The translations under genes and the position numbers were made by a program. 64,000 bases of DNA from Paraclostridium hominis (GTDB lineage Bacteria > Bacillota > Clostridia > Peptostreptococcales > Peptostreptococcaceae). This document shows positions 8,345 through 17,090 of the stretch, piece after piece; positions within the stretch are counted from its first letter, which is position 1, and every line of letters starts with the position of its first letter. Location: the NCBI RefSeq assembly GCF_014306135.1, contig NZ_JACRWD010000001.1, positions 1,364,001-1,428,000 on the forward strand. The letters run 5' to 3'. The notes below the pieces were generated by a model. It made no database searches. It was not told where the DNA came from and saw only the letters and a list, made by a program, of their open reading frames with translations.

Positions 8345-9058
8345 TTAAATATTCATTTTTATGCCATTATCTTTTAGCCATTTAATTTTCTGTTTATAAT
8401 CTGGTATAACTTGTCCTACTGCATTATAAAAATCTTTAGAGTGATTTCTATGTTCCATATGACACATTTCATGAACCACTATATAATCAATTATTTTAAT
8501 AGGTGCCATAGAACATCTTAAATTAAATAATATTTCATTTTTATAAGTACAACTAGCCCATCTTGTTTTTTGATCTTTAATCTTAATAGAAGTTACACTA
8601 TCTTTAAAATATTTTTTATAATAATCAATTCTTTTTTTTACTATATCTAAAGTTTCATCAGCATACCATCTTTTTAAACTTTGTTGAATATATTCTTTAT
8701 TGTCAATATTAGTTCTAACTACTAGTTTTTCATTTTCTAAATTTACTTTAGGTCTTATTAAGTTTTTATCAATTATAACTTGAAGTTTATACTCTTTGCC
8801 TAGATACAAAAATACATCTCCATTTTCATAATTTCTTATAATCTTTTTATCATTTTTATCTTCAAGTTCATCTAATTTTTTGACTATCCAGTCAGCTTTA
8901 TCTTTTACTCTATCTATTATAAAGTTCTTGTCCACTCCATTTGGAGCTAATACATTAATAACACCGTCTGGTTTAATTTCTAAACTCATAGTCTTTCTTT
9001 TTCTATATATTATATTAAAGCTTATTTCTCTATCTTTATGAATAAATGTTATTTTCAT
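8345..9058 (-). CDS. YgjP/SprT-like zinc metallopeptidase
   Basis: This 237-residue protein belongs to the YgjP (DUF45) metal-dependent hydrolase group. It has an N-terminal beta-rich part with YRKRKTMSLEIKPDG, a W-rich middle (RWASCTYKNEILFNLR) and the zinc signature VVHEMCHMEHRNHSKDF, where HExxH and the later His bind zinc. The ATG at 9058 sits behind AAGGAGATATTTT; an upstream in-frame ATG at 9115 lacks such a site. The physiological substrate is unknown. Confidence 0.85.
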   Translation of the reverse strand: MKITFIHKDREISFNIIYRKRKTMSLEIKPDGVINVLAPNGVDKNFIIDRVKDKADWIVKKLDELEDKNDKKIIRNYENGDVFLYLGKEYKLQVIIDKNLIRPKVNLENEKLVVRTNIDNKEYIQQSLKRWYADETLDIVKKRIDYYKKYFKDSVTSIKIKDQKTRWASCTYKNEILFNLRCSMAPIKIIDYIVVHEMCHMEHRNHSKDFYNAVGQVIPDYKQKIKWLKDNGIKMNI

Positions 9059-9274
9059 AAAATATCTCCTTATGACTTTATAAAACTTATTTGTTAATAT
9101 GCTTTCTAATATCATTATATATAAATAATGATAAAAAGTAAAAATGGTTAAGTTTATGATATTTACTATTTACTTTTATACCTTAACAAGCTTTTAAAAA
9201 ATTTTAATTTAATTGGTTTATATTGTATATTTAATGGGAATATATATGGTATTACTAAGAAAGAGGTGTTTAAA

Positions 9275-9883
9275 ATGTATGATAAAATAATATTACCATA
9301 TGAATTTGATGAATTAGAACCACATATAGATGCTAAAACTATAGAAACTCACTATAGTAAACATCTTCAAACTTACGTAAATAATTTAAATAATCTTTTA
9401 AAAGGTTATGAAAAATTTACGCTAGGAAAAACTTTAGAAGAATTACTTAAAAATGCATCTGAGTTACCAGAAGAAATAAGACAAGGTGTTATAAATCAGG
9501 GTGGCGGAGTTTATAATCATAACTTATATTTCTCTATTTTATCTCCAAGAGCATTTACAATGCCAGGTGGAAATTTATTAGAAAAAATAAACCAAACTTT
9601 TGGAAGTGTTGAAAGTTTAAAAGATGAATTAAATAAAAAAGCTATAGGTCTATTTGGATCAGGGTATGCATCTTTAGTTATGGATAAAGATAAAAACTTA
9701 TTTATTAAAGCAACATCAAACCAAGATACTACTCTTCAAGATGGGTTAATTCCTATACTTACAATTGATGTTTGGGAACATGCTTATTATTTAAAATATC
9801 AAAATCTTAGAGCTGAATATGTAAAAAACATGTGGAAAATTATAGATTGGAACAAAGTATACGAATTATACAATAGACATTAG
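9275..9883 (+). CDS. sodA: Superoxide dismutase (Mn/Fe family)
   Basis: The 202-residue enzyme converts superoxide to peroxide and oxygen. The metal ligands of the family are visible: His in THYSKH, His in VYNHNLYF, and Asp/His in TIDVWEHAYY. The GGG before VYNH and the Gln in SNQDTTLQDG are the arrangement typical of Mn-type rather than Fe-type enzymes, though cambialistic use is possible. The ATG at 9275 follows AGAGG by about 7 bases; a GTG at 9266 overlaps that site and is unlikely. It is monocistronic, with a strong terminator. Confidence 0.95.
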   Translation: MYDKIILPYEFDELEPHIDAKTIETHYSKHLQTYVNNLNNLLKGYEKFTLGKTLEELLKNASELPEEIRQGVINQGGGVYNHNLYFSILSPRAFTMPGGNLLEKINQTFGSVESLKDELNKKAIGLFGSGYASLVMDKDKNLFIKATSNQDTTLQDGLIPILTIDVWEHAYYLKYQNLRAEYVKNMWKIIDWNKVYELYNRH

Positions 9884-9890
9884 AATATAT

Positions 9891-9951
9891 AAAAAGAGGA
9901 TATCTTAAAACTTATTGTTTTTATAACAATGTATTTTAAGATATCCTTTTT
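9891..9951. terminator. Bidirectional terminator after sodA
   Basis: A long stem (GGATATCTTAAAA paired with TTTTAAGATATCC) with A and T runs at the two ends and an inner ATTGTT/AACAAT extension separates convergent sodA and the PqqD-like gene. Confidence 0.85.
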
Positions 9952-9955
9952 ATTT

Positions 9956-10300
9956 TTAATTTATTTTTTCAATGTAATGACAATTAACATCTATATGATT
10001 TAAAAAAAGAAGTAACCTTTCATAAAGTGGATGAGCTTCTTTTTTATATTTTAGTTCTAAATTTTCACCAATTTCTTTAACAGTCTTTTTACCATCAATT
10101 TGTAAAAATACAAAACTACCATATTTATCAAGCTCAGTCTTTTTATACATAGGAATTTTAAATTTTAATTTTCTAAAAAATCTTTGTATTTTATGATCTT
10201 GTTTTTCAAGTATTGTAACAATTTCCTCTTCATTTACTTCATATTCGATTTTGTCACTTTTTTTAAATATTATATTTAAAACATCTTCATTATTTTTCAT
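9956..10300 (-). CDS. PqqD-like peptide-binding protein paired with OPT transporter
   Basis: The 114-residue product has the PqqD fold signature in its second half: ELDKYGSFVFLQIDGKKTV followed by an acidic/aromatic helix pair (KEAHPLYERLLLFLNHI). PqqD domains are RiPP-precursor recognition modules, but stand-alone copies are also found beside transporters. It overlaps the stop codon of the OPT gene by one base (TAATG), so the two are translationally coupled. No precursor peptide or radical SAM maturase is nearby, so a peptide-binding helper role for the transporter is more likely than RiPP synthesis. That is inference. Confidence 0.75.
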   Translation of the reverse strand: MKNNEDVLNIIFKKSDKIEYEVNEEEIVTILEKQDHKIQRFFRKLKFKIPMYKKTELDKYGSFVFLQIDGKKTVKEIGENLELKYKKEAHPLYERLLLFLNHIDVNCHYIEKIN

Positions 10301-12228
10301 TATTCTTTATTCTTTACCTTAGATGTAACAATTGGCCATGTAGTAAGACCAACTAACACTATTAATAGAATTGTTGCCATCATATTTCCAGCAGCAAATC
10401 CACTAGGTCCAGCTCCTTTTATAACACCTGATACTTGTAATATTATACCTACTAATCCTATTATAGAACCACCTGCAACAAGTCCAGATGATAAACTTAT
10501 ACCATTAGAAACTTTAACTTCTTTTTCTTTTTCACTCTTAGAAGTTTTTTCAACAAATACACGGATTAATGCTCCTACTAATATTATAGAAGTTGTTGCA
10601 ATTGGTAAATAAAATCCTATAGCAACAGTCATTATAGGTAAGTCTAGGAAATATAAAACTATTGCCATAAATACTCCAACGATTACCATAACCCAAGGTA
10701 ATTGACCAGACATTATACCTGAAGTAAGTGTTGATATTAAGTTTGCTTGAGGTAGTGCAAATGGAGGATTATCTCCTGCAACTGCAAGTTGATCTGAAAG
10801 TAATATTGTTGTACCTACAACAACTATTACACCTACTATACCAGCTATTGCAAAATATTTTTGCATTTCATTTTTACTACCACCTATTATGTAAGTTACT
10901 TTTTGAGATTGAGTATATCCACCAGCTATAGATATAGAAACAACTATGAATGTACCAAATAATAATAATGATTTGTTATCTGCTAAATCAGTCCATCCCA
11001 TTATAACAAATACTAATGTTGCTATAACTAAAGATGCTATTGTCATACCAGATACTGGAAGATTTGATGTACCTATTGTACCTGTTAAACGTCCAGCAAC
11101 TATAACAAATAATGCTGCTAATAAAAGAGATACTATAACTCCCACTATTGCCATCACTATACTTCCTGAAATGAAGAATGCTGCTACAAATGCAATTACA
11201 GCTCCACTTAATAAAATTATATTTTGAAGAGTTGAGTTTGCATCAGCATCTCCTGATGTTGATGATTTAGCTTTTAATGTTTCTTTTACAGAAGCTATTA
11301 TAGTTGGTATAAGTTTAACTGCACCTATTATACCTCCACAAAGCATCATACCAGCTCCTATGTATTTTACATAGTTACCAGCTATAGCATTTACATCCAT
11401 TTGGTTAATAGCCATTGTTGGGTCATTCCATACTTTAGCTCCTTCTCCTGCCATATCAGTAAAGTATCCTATTAAAGGCATAATACCAAAATGTGATAAT
11501 AAAGAACCTGCAAACATTGTTAATGCTACTTCAAGTCCTACTATAAATCCAATTCCTAAAAGAAGTGGATTAACTTCAACTTCAAATTTAAATTTATAAA
11601 ACTTGTTTCCAATAAAACTTATAACGTTATTGGCTACGTTTAAGAATGAACCTGTTAATACAGTAATTAGTCCACTTATACCAAATCCCATACCCATATA
11701 TTTCATTGAATCTCCGCCACCATCTGAAGCAACAAGTGTTTCAGAAATTGCCATTGATTCTGGGTACATAAGTTTACCATGTTCTTCAATAATTAAATAG
11801 TTATGAACAAGGGATGCAACTCCAATACCAAATAAAACTCCACCTATTCCAACTATGAATCCTTCTAAAAATGAAACTTGGCTACCAATTAATAAGATAG
11901 CAGGTAGTACGAAAATCATACCACTGGCAACTGATTCTCCACCACTGGCCATACCTTGTACTATATTTTTCCCTAGAATACCTTTTCCGCTAGCGAAGGC
12001 TGCGATGAATGCTGAACCGATTATAGAACCAGGAATCCCTGCAGCAACTGTAAGACCAGCTTTCATTCCTGAATATGCTGTAGATGCTGAGAAAATAACT
12101 GCTAAGATAATCCCAATGATTAATACAGCTATATTTGCACCCGTTCTAGATTTGTCTGTTATGTAAGGAACGTAATCTTTTCCTGATACTCCTCCATAAG
12201 CTCCTTTAGGTAATTTTTTACCACTCAT
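10300..12228 (-). CDS. OPT-family oligopeptide transporter
   Basis: This 642-residue protein has about 15 membrane segments and the features of bacterial OPT transporters: the early SASTAYSGMKAGLTVAAGIP segment, LMYPESMAISETLVAS, and a C-terminal DLPIMTVAIGFYLPI. OPT proteins are proton-coupled importers of oligopeptides or metal chelates. The ATG follows AGGAGGG. It leads a two-gene operon with the PqqD-like protein. Substrate unknown; peptide import would fit an amino acid fermenter. Confidence 0.93.
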   Translation of the reverse strand: MSGKKLPKGAYGGVSGKDYVPYITDKSRTGANIAVLIIGIILAVIFSASTAYSGMKAGLTVAAGIPGSIIGSAFIAAFASGKGILGKNIVQGMASGGESVASGMIFVLPAILLIGSQVSFLEGFIVGIGGVLFGIGVASLVHNYLIIEEHGKLMYPESMAISETLVASDGGGDSMKYMGMGFGISGLITVLTGSFLNVANNVISFIGNKFYKFKFEVEVNPLLLGIGFIVGLEVALTMFAGSLLSHFGIMPLIGYFTDMAGEGAKVWNDPTMAINQMDVNAIAGNYVKYIGAGMMLCGGIIGAVKLIPTIIASVKETLKAKSSTSGDADANSTLQNIILLSGAVIAFVAAFFISGSIVMAIVGVIVSLLLAALFVIVAGRLTGTIGTSNLPVSGMTIASLVIATLVFVIMGWTDLADNKSLLLFGTFIVVSISIAGGYTQSQKVTYIIGGSKNEMQKYFAIAGIVGVIVVVGTTILLSDQLAVAGDNPPFALPQANLISTLTSGIMSGQLPWVMVIVGVFMAIVLYFLDLPIMTVAIGFYLPIATTSIILVGALIRVFVEKTSKSEKEKEVKVSNGISLSSGLVAGGSIIGLVGIILQVSGVIKGAGPSGFAAGNMMATILLIVLVGLTTWPIVTSKVKNKE

Positions 12229-12347
12229 TAGAGTTCACCCTCCTTTTGTTTGATTGATTTCATTATATCACATTATTTAGAAAACTTACTTTTTCAGAAA
12301 ATTTAATTATATTTTAATTTTTTTTGAATTTTTTAAAATAAATCAAA

Positions 12348-12384
12348 TTAATTAAGATAAAATGTAATATTTTATCTTAATTAA
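12348..12384. repeat. Palindrome in the OPT promoter region
   Basis: TTAATTAAGATAAAAT is repeated in inverted form after 5 bases. It is 120 bp upstream of the OPT start, has no run of T after it on the minus strand, and may be an operator or mRNA structure. Confidence 0.4.
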
Positions 12385-12493
12385 TTATTTTATATACATT
12401 TTCTCTTTATATTTATTGTATAGACTTTAATTACTCTTATTTTTTAAGTTATATTAACAATTACTACAAAATTTTATAACGCATATATAAAAT

Positions 12494-12525
12494 AAAAAAA
12501 CTAGTTTATATAAACTAGTTTTTTT
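12494..12525. terminator. Palindromic terminator
   Basis: A perfect 32-bp palindrome with seven A and seven T at its ends lies just downstream of the tail-anchored orphan gene. Confidence 0.8.
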
Positions 12526-12538
12526 ATTTATAATACAA

Positions 12539-13006
12539 TCAAGCTATAAATCCTGTAAATAATACAATCATAATAAAAAAAATCATATATTTAGCACAAC
12601 TTTTATTTCTTTCGTTTATGATATCATAAACATATTTTTCTATAGTTTCTTCCAAATCTATAGGTACTTTTAATTCCTTATTTAAAATTAAATTATGATA
12701 ATTACTTTTTACAGCTTTATATACATCTTCTACGTTTTCAATATCCACATCATTAAACATATTTAATTTTTCTAAAAGTGATTTTCTCTCTTCTTTAGTT
12801 AAATTAATAACTAAAGAATATATAGTTTTGTCCCTTATAAAACTTTCTTTTTTTATACACTTTTTCAATTCAGTCCTGTTTTTATATACTTGAATTACTA
12901 ATTCTTTTAACACATCATCTTCTTTGTCCCTTTTTAAATTGTATATAACCTCGTATATTTCTTTAATATATTTCCTTAATGCTTTTAATACTTCTATTGT
13001 CTTCAT
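12539..13006 (-). CDS. Orphan helical protein with C-terminal membrane anchor
   Basis: The 155-residue product is mostly charged and helical, with one hydrophobic helix at its very end (YMIFFIMIVLFTGFIA). This is a tail-anchored layout that puts the body in the cytoplasm. The ATG at 13006 lies behind GGGGAG; an ATG four codons upstream sits on top of that ribosome site. No family was recognised. It is monocistronic between two terminators. Confidence 0.7.
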   Translation of the reverse strand: MKTIEVLKALRKYIKEIYEVIYNLKRDKEDDVLKELVIQVYKNRTELKKCIKKESFIRDKTIYSLVINLTKEERKSLLEKLNMFNDVDIENVEDVYKAVKSNYHNLILNKELKVPIDLEETIEKYVYDIINERNKSCAKYMIFFIMIVLFTGFIA

Positions 13007-13115
13007 AATTCTCCCCATATTTTTAACTAAAATAAATATTTGATATGAATAAAAAGATTAGATACACTGTTTGCTATATCGGCATTTATAAAAATCTCTT
13101 TAGTGTATAATAAAT

Positions 13116-13170
13116 AAAAGCTTATCTAAAATAATAGTTACTTTCAATTAATTATTTTAGATAAGCTTTT
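13116..13170. terminator. Terminator of the YuiF-type transporter gene
   Basis: A perfect 20-bp inverted repeat (AAAAGCTTATCTAAAATAAT and partner, 15-nt loop) with flanking A/T runs follows the 13180-14484 gene. Confidence 0.8.
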
Positions 13171-13179
13171 TAATATATT

Positions 13180-14484
13180 TTATAATATCATTGCACCTAT
13201 TACTCCAAATATTAACAACGGTATATTATAATGTATAAATGTTGGAACACAAGTATCCCAAATATGATCATGTTGTTTATCAGCATTAAGCCCTGCTGTT
13301 GGTCCTAGTGTACTATCAGATGCTGGAGAGCCTGCATCTCCGAGTGCTCCTGCAACTCCTATCAAAAGTATTATTGCTTTTACACTAAATCCTAAACTAA
13401 CCCCTAATGGACAGTATATAGCAGCTATTATAGGTAATGTTCCAAAAGAACTTCCTATGCCCATAGTAACTAAAAGTCCAACTAAAAGCATTAATAAAGC
13501 CCCTATAAGTTTACTATTCCCAACTAAACCTGAAACAGATGCTACTAAACTTTCAACAGCTCCAGTTTCTCTTAATACACTACCATAACCTGCAGCTACG
13601 AGCATGATAAATCCTATAAGACCCATCATCTTTACCCCACCATCAACTAATTCATCTATTTCATCAAATTTGATAGCTCCACTTACAAATAACACTATTA
13701 TCGCACAAAGACCTCCAAGAGGTAATGATCCTGTTAAAATTTGTACAATAAATGCAGTTACAGCTCCTAAAAGTGCAAACCAATGCTTGCTAGTCATTTT
13801 TTCTTCTATTTCATTTTCTTCAATCTCTTCTATAGTTTTATCTTTATAATCTCTTGGCTTTCTATAAGTTATAAATACAGCTACTAATAAACCTAAAATC
13901 ATTCCTATTGCAGCTATCCACATTACACTAGTCACCATGCCTGTAGTTATTTCCATTCCATTAGCTATCATTTGATCTCTTATAATATTTTGAAATATTA
14001 ATCCAAATCCAACCGGAATTGCAATATATGGAGTTTTTAATCCGAAGGTTAATGCACAAGCTACACCTCTTCTATCTATTTTTAATTTATTCATAAGACC
14101 TAACAGTGATGGAATTAATATCGGTATAAATGCTATGTGTACTGGAATAAGATTTTGTGAAAAGCATGACATGAACGCTATTAATAAGATAAGTGTTAAT
14201 TTTTTGCCCTTAACTATTTTAGATATTTTTTTCGCTAAAATTGATGCAAGCCCTGTTTTGCTAACTGCTGCAGCTAAAGCTCCAAGTAATATATAACTTA
14301 ATGCTGTTTCGGCATTTCCCCCCATTCCCCCAACTAAAATGCTCATAGTATCTCCTATTGGCATACCTGAACAAACTCCTGCAACTATTGCTGATACAAG
14401 TATTGATAAAAATACATTGAATTTAAATAAACAAAGAACTATCATTACAGCAATAGAAATCACTACTGGATTAAATAAAACCAT
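13180..14484 (-). CDS. YuiF-type NhaC-superfamily transporter
   Basis: This 434-residue, about 12-helix membrane protein resembles B. subtilis YuiF and other putative amino acid/Na+ transporters. It shows MGIGSSFGTLPIIAAIYCP and GALGDAGSPASDSTLGPTAG, the broken-helix motifs of the group, and FSQNLIPVHIAFIPILIPSL. A charged cytoplasmic loop lies near residues 210-235. It is a single gene with a GGGGGG ribosome site. The ion and substrate are unknown; related proteins are thought to move amino acids such as histidine. Confidence 0.85.
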   Translation of the reverse strand: MVLFNPVVISIAVMIVLCLFKFNVFLSILVSAIVAGVCSGMPIGDTMSILVGGMGGNAETALSYILLGALAAAVSKTGLASILAKKISKIVKGKKLTLILLIAFMSCFSQNLIPVHIAFIPILIPSLLGLMNKLKIDRRGVACALTFGLKTPYIAIPVGFGLIFQNIIRDQMIANGMEITTGMVTSVMWIAAIGMILGLLVAVFITYRKPRDYKDKTIEEIEENEIEEKMTSKHWFALLGAVTAFIVQILTGSLPLGGLCAIIVLFVSGAIKFDEIDELVDGGVKMMGLIGFIMLVAAGYGSVLRETGAVESLVASVSGLVGNSKLIGALLMLLVGLLVTMGIGSSFGTLPIIAAIYCPLGVSLGFSVKAIILLIGVAGALGDAGSPASDSTLGPTAGLNADKQHDHIWDTCVPTFIHYNIPLLIFGVIGAMIL

Positions 14485-14596
14485 ATATAATCCCCCCTTT
14501 AAAATTTTAAAAACTTTATATTCATTATATTCTGAAAATTAATATATTATTATAATAATATATTAATTAAAAATAAAAAATAATTATTATAGAAAT

Positions 14597-14622
14597 TAAA
14601 AAAGACCCCTAATCGGGATCTT
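14597..14622 (-). terminator. Terminator of the cold shock gene
   Basis: On the minus strand AGATCCC and GGGGTCT pair around a 5-nt loop and are followed by six T. Confidence 0.8.
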
Positions 14623-14640
14623 ATTAAAGACAATTTATAA

Positions 14641-14841
14641 TTATAATATAGTTATGTTTTCTGCTTGAGGACCTCTAGCACCTTCAACTATATTAAAGCT
14701 TACTTTTTGACCTTCTTCTAAAGTTTTGAATCCATCTTTTTGTATAGCTGAGAAGTGAGCGAATACATCATCTCCACCTTCTACTGATATGAATCCAAAT
14801 CCTTTTTCACTATTAAACCATTTTACTATTCCATTAGTCAT
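14641..14841 (-). CDS. Cold shock protein (CspA family)
   Basis: The 66-residue protein is a single cold shock domain that binds single-stranded nucleic acid. Both RNA-binding motifs are intact: KGFGFISV (RNP1) and VFAHFSAI (RNP2), and it ends QAENITIL. The AGGAGA ribosome site and a leader of about 75 nt from an extended -10 promoter are visible. Csp proteins act as RNA chaperones in cold or stationary phase; which role applies here is not shown. Confidence 0.96.
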   Translation of the reverse strand: MTNGIVKWFNSEKGFGFISVEGGDDVFAHFSAIQKDGFKTLEEGQKVSFNIVEGARGPQAENITIL

Positions 14842-14923
14842 TGAAATGTTCTCCTAAATACCTACATGAAACTTTTGCTTCATTTATTTAATATCAGTAA
14901 TCTTTTTAACTACTGTAATACTT

Positions 14924-14932
14924 ATTATAACA
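14924..14932 (-). promoter_or_regulatory. Extended -10 promoter of the cold shock gene
   Basis: TGTTATAAT on the minus strand is a consensus extended -10 element. No good -35 is visible 17 bp upstream. Confidence 0.55.
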
Positions 14933-15004
14933 CTTATTTCAAATATGTATACGTTTTTTAGAAATATTTTTATGTTTTTATTTTTTTGCATTTAACTCTC
15001 AGTA

Positions 15005-15059
15005 AATTAAACATAATAAAAAGCTAGTAAAAATTACTAGCTTTTTATTATGTTTAATT
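15005..15059. terminator. Perfect 26-bp inverted repeat
   Basis: Arms 15005-15030 and 15034-15059 are exact inverted copies around a 3-nt loop, the longest perfect hairpin seen here. It begins at the stop codon of the acidic orphan gene and should terminate it. Confidence 0.8.
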
Positions 15060-15333
15060 AGTCTCTACTATTTAATAATTTTATACTTACACTATCAGAT
15101 ATACATTGATCTTCAGCTATATTATCAAAAAAATCTTGTATATCTTCATATTCTGTGTCTTCATCTATACTTAATCTATATTCACTATCATCTTCAAATC
15201 CAAATACTATATTATCTGTATCTTCACAGTACCATAAAAGGTCTTCTGTTATTTGACAAAGTCCCATAAAATCAACTTCTTTAGACTCTCCCTGCTCTAT
15301 AAATTCAAATCTTAAATCTGCTATATCTATCAT
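15058..15333 (-). CDS. Acidic orphan protein
   Basis: The 91-residue protein is strongly acidic (many Asp and Glu, few basic residues), with two Trp/Tyr-rich beta-like segments (EDLLWYCEDTDNIVFGFEDD and YRLSIDEDTEYEDI). It starts behind AGGAGG and is monocistronic with a perfect hairpin at its end. No family was recognised. The charge suggests a partner-binding or nucleic-acid-mimic role, but nothing shows it. Confidence 0.7.
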   Translation of the reverse strand: MIDIADLRFEFIEQGESKEVDFMGLCQITEDLLWYCEDTDNIVFGFEDDSEYRLSIDEDTEYEDIQDFFDNIAEDQCISDSVSIKLLNSRD

Positions 15334-15483
15334 TTTTGCCTCCTGATGCTAAAACCTTGTGTCTAAATTCTATAATTTAAATTTTTGCTAATTTATTTAC
15401 AGTATTATAATATAACAGGAATCTACAAATTGTTCAATCAAAATATTAGTTATAATATATTTTTCAATTATTTGTTTTTTGTT

Positions 15484-16671
15484 TTAATGACATCTATCGC
15501 AAGGATCACTTTTACCTGATTCAGATTGTGTTCCAGAAAGTATAGTTTTACTTTTACTTAATGCAGAACATTGTTTAGTTGTATGATATGACTTTCCGTT
15601 TGGTGTCCAATAAACAATTTTTCCTTTATTTTTTACAGGTTCTTGTTCTAACTTTTGTGATGTTTTTGGCTTTGTAGCTGATATATTATTTTTAGAGTGT
15701 TTACTATAGTTCTTATCACTTGAATTATCATTAGAAGTAACTATATATCCTTTTTCACTACCACTTTTATAACTTCCTTTTTTACAATCTACTTTTAAGC
15801 CATTTCCAGTAGATATAAATATTATATTTCCACACTCATCACTTCTATGTACTTCGATATTTCTACTTTTTAAAGTCTCCATAGTTTCTTTATGGGGATG
15901 TCCATATTTATTGTTTTCACCAGCTGTTATAACAGCATATTCTGGATTTACTTTATTTATAAATGAAGGAGTTGAACTACTATGAGATCCATGATGACCT
16001 ACTTTTAACAAATCAACATCTTCTACATTTATCTTAGATTCTATTTCAGACTCTGCATCCCCCATTAAAAGTACTTTATCATTTCCATTTGTATATTCAA
16101 GTACTATTGAATTATTATTAGGATCATCACTATTTGCTACAGATAAAACTTTAAATTTTGATGTTCCTAATTTAAATTCACTATTTAATAACGGCACACT
16201 AGGATGTAATCCTTTATTTGCCATAGCATTTATAAAATCTGAATATGTTTTTGAATTTGCACTTCCATTACTCACATATACATTTTTTACAGGTATTTCT
16301 TTTACTACTGCATCAAGTCCACCTATATGATCTGCATGTGGATGTGTTGCAAATACATATTCTAATTCTTTAACACCATTATTTTTAAGATAATTTACAA
16401 CTCTTTGTTCATCATCATTATCTCCACCATCTATTAGTGCTGCTTGATTTCCTTGTTTTATAAGTATAGCATCACTATTTCCAGTATTTATAAAGTGAAG
16501 TTGTGCTTCTTGATTTTCTGTATTTAATAAGTTTTCATTATTATAAGCTTTTACATTAGTTTTATTTTTAACTTCAGTAATTTTATCTTTTGAACAACCT
16601 GATATTGATATAATCACAAATATAATTATCATCGGCGTTATAACTTTACGAAATTTTTTTAAAATGACCAT
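15484..16671 (-). CDS. Lipoprotein metallo-beta-lactamase-fold hydrolase (ComEC C-domain type)
   Basis: The 395-residue product begins with a lipoprotein signal ending in ISISGC, so it should be anchored outside the cell. A beta-lactamase fold follows, with INTGNSDAILI, the metal site THPHADHIGG, MGDAESE and KVGHHGSHSSS, the pattern of the extracellular nuclease-like domain of ComEC. After a Ser/Lys-rich linker (about 290-345) comes a small C-terminal module with GKSYHTTKQCSAL and SDPCDRCH, a four-Cys/His pattern that could bind metal. Stand-alone ComEC-like proteins are common in Clostridia. A nuclease or phosphodiesterase role is family-based and untested. Confidence 0.85.
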   Translation of the reverse strand: MVILKKFRKVITPMIIIFVIISISGCSKDKITEVKNKTNVKAYNNENLLNTENQEAQLHFINTGNSDAILIKQGNQAALIDGGDNDDEQRVVNYLKNNGVKELEYVFATHPHADHIGGLDAVVKEIPVKNVYVSNGSANSKTYSDFINAMANKGLHPSVPLLNSEFKLGTSKFKVLSVANSDDPNNNSIVLEYTNGNDKVLLMGDAESEIESKINVEDVDLLKVGHHGSHSSSTPSFINKVNPEYAVITAGENNKYGHPHKETMETLKSRNIEVHRSDECGNIIFISTGNGLKVDCKKGSYKSGSEKGYIVTSNDNSSDKNYSKHSKNNISATKPKTSQKLEQEPVKNKGKIVYWTPNGKSYHTTKQCSALSKSKTILSGTQSESGKSDPCDRCH

Positions 16672-16735
16672 TATCTTCCTCCTAATATGTTTTTAGCCGT
16701 ATATTATTGTAACATATTGTATATAAATAGCAATA

Positions 16736-16772
16736 AAAGAAGTATGCAGAAAATTTTCTACATACTTCTTTT
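16736..16772. terminator. Terminator overlapping the DUF2752 stop codon
   Basis: AAAGAAGTATG and its inverted copy around AGAAAATTTTCT form a hairpin that includes the last codons of the DUF2752 gene, the last gene of the zinc-ribbon operon. Confidence 0.7.
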
Positions 16773-17090
16773 ATTAATCAATTTTTTATTTAATTTTTTT
16801 AACTCATACCTTAATATATTAAACATATCCTTAATAATTAAACATATAGGGATAATCATAAAAACTATCATAAAATTATAATCTATAGCTTTTAATATTT
16901 TAAATCTAGATAAATTAAAAAATGACCTAGTCATTCCACAACCAAAACATTTTTTCTCAAGTAAATTATACCACAGGCAAAAACTTCTGCTTTCGATAAA
17001 ACTAATAGGTATAGAATATATAGTTATAATTCCTGTTATATATACACACAACCTAATTCTTTTACCACTGAAGAGCTTCGCCATTTTCAT
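16758..17090 (-). CDS. DUF2752 membrane protein
   Basis: This 110-residue protein has two or three hydrophobic helices and the DUF2752 signature CFGCGMTRSF between the first two. Its start overlaps the 3' end of the TM2 gene by 29 nt in another frame, and no strong ribosome site is seen, so translation may depend on the upstream gene. DUF2752 proteins often accompany TM2-domain proteins in Gram-positive bacteria. Function unknown. Confidence 0.75.
   Translation of the reverse strand: MKMAKLFSGKRIRLCVYITGIITIYSIPISFIESRSFCLWYNLLEKKCFGCGMTRSFFNLSRFKILKAIDYNFMIVFMIIPICLIIKDMFNILRYELKKLNKKLINKRSM

Noticed and set aside
9956..10300. PqqD-like gene as evidence of a RiPP cluster
   Set aside because: No radical SAM maturase or precursor peptide gene was found on either strand around it.
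11855..12166. Plus-strand frames within the OPT gene
   Set aside because: They are antisense to membrane helices of a clear family protein.
12229..12538. Possible small genes in the OPT promoter gap
   Set aside because: Only AT-rich DNA, a palindrome and a terminator were found; no frame has a start signal.
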